From NCBI GenBank assembly GCA_024276815.1, contig JAJRWM010000201.1, forward strand, positions 1 through 9,750: a stretch of DNA of 9,750 nucleotides, in the 5' to 3' direction. Position numbers and translations under genes: made by a program. How positions within the stretch are numbered: position 1 is the first letter of the stretch; each line of letters opens with the position of its first letter. This DNA is from a bacterium (lineage in GTDB: Bacteria; JACRDZ01; JAJRWM01). The notes below the pieces were generated by a model that made no database searches, was not told the origin of the DNA, and saw nothing but the letters and a program-made list of their open reading frames with translations. Positions 6,474 to 9,750 of the stretch are shown in pieces.

Positions 6474-8093
6474 ATGGAAAAAAATACGATCCTGGCCATC
6501 GTTCTCTCCTTGATGGTCATTCTTGGTTATCAATATATCGTTCCCCACCCCAAGGCGGGCAAGCCATCGCAAGAGAAGAATCTGGCTAACCCCGACACTA
6601 CCAGTTCTCCCAGCCCGGACGAGCCGGTGGAACAGGCGACTGCCGCGGCAAAAATCAAACCGAAAAAAGTTCCGGCAAGTAAAATATACACGCTGGAAAA
6701 TGACAGGTTTGTCATTGCTTTTGACAGCCTGGGCGCGCGAATAAAAAGTATTCGTCTGAAAGAGTACTTTGAAAGAGACGCGGCCAAGAAACCGATTGAG
6801 CTAATCAATATTGGCTCAGAAGCCTTTTACCCGCTGGGGCTGAGCGACAAAGATGACGACCTTTTAACCGCGGTTTACGACGTGCGGGTGACTGAGGATG
6901 ATAGCGGCGCGTCAATTGTTTTTACCAAGTCTCTGCCGGAATTACAACTGATAAAAAAGTTCCGCGTTGATCGGGACGGCTATTCTGTGAAAATGGAAGT
7001 CTCGTGGCAAAACAACAGTGGAGCCACGGTCAACATTCCCACCTACAGCGTTATCTGGGAACCCGATGTTTACCTGAATCTCAAGGAAGACAAAACTGAC
7101 ATAATCAGGGTTGTGGCTAATATTAACGATAAAATCCGCTCCATTAAAGCCCCTAAAATAAAAGGAACTTCTTTTAACCTGGAATACGAAAACAAGGACA
7201 ACAAGTTAAGCTCGGAGAACGTCAGGTGGCTGGCTATTGGCAGTAAATATTTTATCTCGGCGATTATTCCCAGAAATATTCCCAACTGTTTCGCGAAGCT
7301 GGAAAAGCTACCGTCTGCGGATGTCAAGGCGCCCAGGGTGCGGATAGCCATTGTGGTGCCGTCAGCCTCGATATCACCAAATAAAACCGTAAGTAATAAT
7401 TTTGAAATATATCTCGGACCCAAAGAAATCAGCTACTTACAAGCATTCAATAACAAAATGGAAGACAATATTGACTTTGGCTTCTTTGGCTCGTTTAGTA
7501 AGTTCTTGCTGGTAATGCTGAGACAAATCAACAATTACGTGGGTAATTTCGGCTGGTCTATCATCATCCTGTCGGTCATGATAAAACTGGTGACCTATCC
7601 TTTGGCGCATAAAAGCTTTACCAGTATGAAAAAAATGCAAACAATTACCCCGATGATGAACGAAATAAAGGAAAAATACAAGGGGAACCAACAGAAGGTC
7701 AACCAGGAGATTATGGCGCTCTATAAACGCCATAAGGTTAATCCGCTGGGAGGCTGCTTGCCGATGCTAATCCAGTTGCCGGTTCTCTTCGGCCTGTTTA
7801 ACACCCTGAGATCGGCGATTGAGCTGAGAGGCGCTCCCTTTATGTTCTGGTTTACGGATTTATCCCAAAAAGACCCCTATTTTGTTTTGCCTGTCCTGAT
7901 GGGAATTACCATGTTTTTACAGCAGAAAATGACTCCGGTAACCGATCCCAAACAGGCGAAAATGATGTATTTTATGCCGCTAATAATGACTTTTCTGTTT
8001 ATTAATCTGTCTGCGGGGCTATTCCTGTATTTTATCGTCAGCAACATTTTGACCATTGCTCAGCAATATATTATTAACCAAAAAACTACTTAA
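6474..8093 (+). CDS. yidC: Membrane protein insertase YidC
   Basis: YidC inserts and folds inner membrane proteins, alone or with SecYEG. The 539-residue product has the Gram-negative layout: an N-terminal membrane segment (5-22), a Pro/Ala-rich linker (about 28-68), a large periplasmic beta-sandwich domain (about 70-330), then a five-helix insertase core. Core landmarks are GWSIIILSVMIKLVTYPL (360-377), a cytoplasmic helical hairpin MKKMQTITPMMNEIKEKYKG, NPLGGCLPMLIQLPVLFGLF (423-442), the membrane segment starting PYFVLPVLMG (468 on), and two closing segments from about 497 to 533. The positive charge of the hydrophilic groove is Lys371, where E. coli and Bacillus use Arg; Lys occurs in other lineages. 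The ATG follows AAAGG at 5 nt. jag follows after 14 nt. Confidence 0.97.
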   Translation: MEKNTILAIVLSLMVILGYQYIVPHPKAGKPSQEKNLANPDTTSSPSPDEPVEQATAAAKIKPKKVPASKIYTLENDRFVIAFDSLGARIKSIRLKEYFERDAAKKPIELINIGSEAFYPLGLSDKDDDLLTAVYDVRVTEDDSGASIVFTKSLPELQLIKKFRVDRDGYSVKMEVSWQNNSGATVNIPTYSVIWEPDVYLNLKEDKTDIIRVVANINDKIRSIKAPKIKGTSFNLEYENKDNKLSSENVRWLAIGSKYFISAIIPRNIPNCFAKLEKLPSADVKAPRVRIAIVVPSASISPNKTVSNNFEIYLGPKEISYLQAFNNKMEDNIDFGFFGSFSKFLLVMLRQINNYVGNFGWSIIILSVMIKLVTYPLAHKSFTSMKKMQTITPMMNEIKEKYKGNQQKVNQEIMALYKRHKVNPLGGCLPMLIQLPVLFGLFNTLRSAIELRGAPFMFWFTDLSQKDPYFVLPVLMGITMFLQQKMTPVTDPKQAKMMYFMPLIMTFLFINLSAGLFLYFIVSNILTIAQQYIINQKTT

Positions 8094-8107
8094 AACGAGG
8101 CGTTGTC

Positions 8108-8719
8108 ATGAAAAATGAACTTTTATACGAAGGTGAAAATCTCGAGGAAGCGATAGAAAAGGCTCGGCTTGATCTGAATGCTGATTTCGATTACAGCTTG
8201 GTTGAGGAAGAAGGGGGGGGGGCCTTTCCTGAGAATAAAGTCAGGATCAGGGTCTCTCGGAAAACCGAAAACAGCGCGGTCGCGATCGTCAGGCAAATGG
8301 TTGAAAAGATGGGCTTTGACGCTGATTTCAGCGAGGAACAGGAAGAAAGAAGAATCCTGATTAATATTGAATGCCCGGAAAATGCTATGCTTATAGGCCG
8401 CTACGGCAACACTCTCGAAGCGTTACAGTTTCTGACCAACATCATCTATAACAAGAATACCTGGGAAATCAGGAAGATTGTTCTTGATATCAGTGGCTAC
8501 CGCAAGAAGAAAAAAGAAGAATTATTGTATCGGGTTGAACGGCTTATCAGCGAAGTGAGGACCACCGGCCGGGCGGCAATCATTCCCCAGATTAATTCCT
8601 TTGACCGCCGGACAATTCATTTAATAGTCAGTGAGAACGATGATTTAACAAGCTACAGCCAGGGAGAAGGAAAGGTTAAGGATCTGTATATCGATCTTAA
8701 GCATGATCCGGAGGAGTAA
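8108..8719 (+). CDS. jag: Jag/KhpB family KH-R3H RNA-binding protein
   Basis: The 203-residue product has the three-part Jag layout. A Jag-N domain (about 1-50) has NLEEAIEKA like the family. A KH domain follows (about 83-130) with the GRYG loop in ENAMLIGRYGNTLEALQFL (91-109). An R3H domain lies at about 140-198, with R167-x3-H171 inside SFDRRTIHL and a final SQGEGKVKDLYI. The KGFLGxG motif common in Jag-N is replaced by GGGAFPENK (36-44), encoded in part by a run of ten G. Jag/KhpB binds RNA and in Firmicutes affects cell elongation and division; its role in Gram-negatives is less clear. The ATG follows GAGG, about 8 nt away. Its position between yidC and mnmE is the standard one. Confidence 0.94.
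   Translation: MKNELLYEGENLEEAIEKARLDLNADFDYSLVEEEGGGAFPENKVRIRVSRKTENSAVAIVRQMVEKMGFDADFSEEQEERRILINIECPENAMLIGRYGNTLEALQFLTNIIYNKNTWEIRKIVLDISGYRKKKKEELLYRVERLISEVRTTGRAAIIPQINSFDRRTIHLIVSENDDLTSYSQGEGKVKDLYIDLKHDPEE
8213..8222 (+). repeat. Poly-G homopolymer of 10 inside jag
   Basis: Ten consecutive G encode Gly36-Gly37-Gly38 and the first base of Ala39. With ten G the frame is open to the end of jag; gain or loss of one base would cut the KH and R3H domains off. The tract is a slippage hot spot for polymerase and a known weak spot for sequencing. Confidence 0.9.
8710..8714 (+). promoter_or_regulatory. Ribosome binding site deciding the mnmE TTG start
   Basis: GGAGG inside the last codons of jag, 8 nt before TTG at 8723. 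It supports the TTG as the mnmE start and suggests that translation of the two genes is coupled. Confidence 0.7.
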
Positions 8720-8722
8720 TCT

Positions 8723-9750
8723 TTGTCTCCCGATACTATTGCCGCCATCTCGACAACTATCGGGGAAGGCGCGATAAATATCATCAGGTTGAGCGGGGAT
8801 CAAGCCCTGGCTATTCTTGAAAAGATTTTCTCAGGAAAGCCCCGTTCGTTTGAGTCTCATCACATCTATTACGGTTTTATCATAAAACCTCTTACCAGCG
8901 CTGTAATCGATGAAGTCCTGGTTTCTTATTTCAAGGCTCCCAAAACGTATACCCGCGAAGACATAATTGAAATAAACTGTCACGGAGGGATTACCGTCGC
9001 CCGGAATATCCTCGACCTCGTCGTCGAACAGGGCGCGAGAATTGCCGAGCCGGGGGAGTTTACCAAGCGGGCGTTTCTTAACGGTCGTCTTGATCTAACA
9101 CAGGCCGAGGCGGTAATTGATCTCATCAGGGCGAAAACGGAAAACAGCGCTTCCCACTCGCTGTATCAACTGCGCGGCGGCTTAAAAAACAAGATAAAAA
9201 CTTTATTTGAGAAAACGAAAAAAATCCTGGTCCAATTGGAATTAATGACTGATTTTACCGGAGAGGATCTTGAGCTAAACGACTATAGCGGCCTAAAGAA
9301 CGAGATCGATAAACTGGTGCCGGAGATGAAAAGTTTAATCAAAACCGCTGAAGAAGGCAAAATATTTCGGGAGGGCGTGAAATTAATTATCGCCGGGAAA
9401 CCAAATGTTGGCAAATCAAGCTTGCTCAATATTCTCTTAAAGGAACAACGCGCGATCGTAACGCCCATTGCCGGCACAACCAGGGATATTATCGAGGAAT
9501 ATCTCAACATTAAAGGGATTCCTTTTATTGTTTGTGATACGGCCGGTATCACAAAGAGCGATGATATCATTGAAATGGAAGGCGTTAAACGAAGCCGCAA
9601 GGCGATTAAGAACGCGGACCTGGTATTAGTCGTGCATGACGCGTCTGACAAGAATGATTCTGATTTTCACTTACCAGGCGTGGCGAAACGCAAAATTATC
9701 GAGGTCTACAACAAATTTGACAAGGTTAAAAGCAGCCATAACTCACCAGA
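8723..9750 (+). CDS. mnmE: tRNA modification GTPase MnmE (3' truncated by window end)
   Basis: MnmE works with MnmG to put the aminomethyl or carboxymethylaminomethyl group on U34 of certain tRNAs. The start is TTG, 3 nt after the jag stop. About 342 codons of the usual 450-460 are visible and the frame is open throughout. The N-terminal folate-binding domain is recognisable (IAAISTTIGEGAINIIRLSG at 6-25, then ITVARN and GEFTKRAFLNGRLDLTQAEA). The G domain carries a P-loop GKPNVGKSS (225-233), switch I AGTTRD (250-255), DTAG (272-275) and NKFD (330-333), all intact. The C-terminal helical region with the CxGK motif lies beyond the window. Nothing visible suggests loss of function. Confidence 0.96.
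   Translation, partial: MSPDTIAAISTTIGEGAINIIRLSGDQALAILEKIFSGKPRSFESHHIYYGFIIKPLTSAVIDEVLVSYFKAPKTYTREDIIEINCHGGITVARNILDLVVEQGARIAEPGEFTKRAFLNGRLDLTQAEAVIDLIRAKTENSASHSLYQLRGGLKNKIKTLFEKTKKILVQLELMTDFTGEDLELNDYSGLKNEIDKLVPEMKSLIKTAEEGKIFREGVKLIIAGKPNVGKSSLLNILLKEQRAIVTPIAGTTRDIIEEYLNIKGIPFIVCDTAGITKSDDIIEMEGVKRSRKAIKNADLVLVVHDASDKNDSDFHLPGVAKRKIIEVYNKFDKVKSSHNSP

Overview
The window looks like chromosomal DNA of an uncultured Gram-negative (diderm) bacterium of moderate GC content. The evidence is a long YidC with a large periplasmic domain, a UbiX flavin prenyltransferase, and a surface-type protein combining PEGA domains with a beta-propeller. The phylum cannot be assigned from the sequence alone. 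The mosaic of domains resembles what is seen in poorly cultured candidate phyla, but that is only an impression.

Left part (1-3388). A 5'-truncated spermidine-synthase-like protein with C-terminal TPR repeats runs rightward and ends at 1263. It converges on a leftward ubiX-serS pair. serS is full length and conserved throughout, except for one in-frame TAA stop at codon 182 of 424. ubiX has an extended -10 promoter lying inside the longest possible reading frame, which shows that the true start is the internal ATG at 3388.

Middle (3389-5748). A divergent intergenic region leads into a 581-residue secreted protein: signal peptide, three PEGA domains, then a propeller of eight 40-residue blades. 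All eight blades are in exact 120-nt register. The gene is bracketed by two related, same-orientation intergenic segments. Each contains a GGGGGAC...GTCCCC hairpin, then a shared block starting AATTGAATGACCCTG, and each ends in a sigma70-like promoter. One promoter drives the PEGA-propeller gene and the other drives rpmH.

Right part (5749-9750). This is the conserved cluster rpmH-rnpA-yidD-yidC-jag(khpB)-mnmE, tightly packed on the plus strand with gaps of 3-22 nt and one 20-nt overlap (rnpA/yidD). It links ribosomal protein L34, the RNase P protein, membrane protein insertion (YidD, YidC), an RNA-binding KH/R3H protein and tRNA U34 modification (MnmE, truncated by the window end). The visible upstream neighbour of rpmH is the PEGA-propeller gene rather than dnaA. 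A 10-G homopolymer lies inside jag.

I see no CRISPR array, tRNA, rRNA, insertion sequence or defence system. The most notable signals are the interrupted essential serS, the paired promoter-containing repeats around the PEGA-propeller gene, and the poly-G tract in jag.
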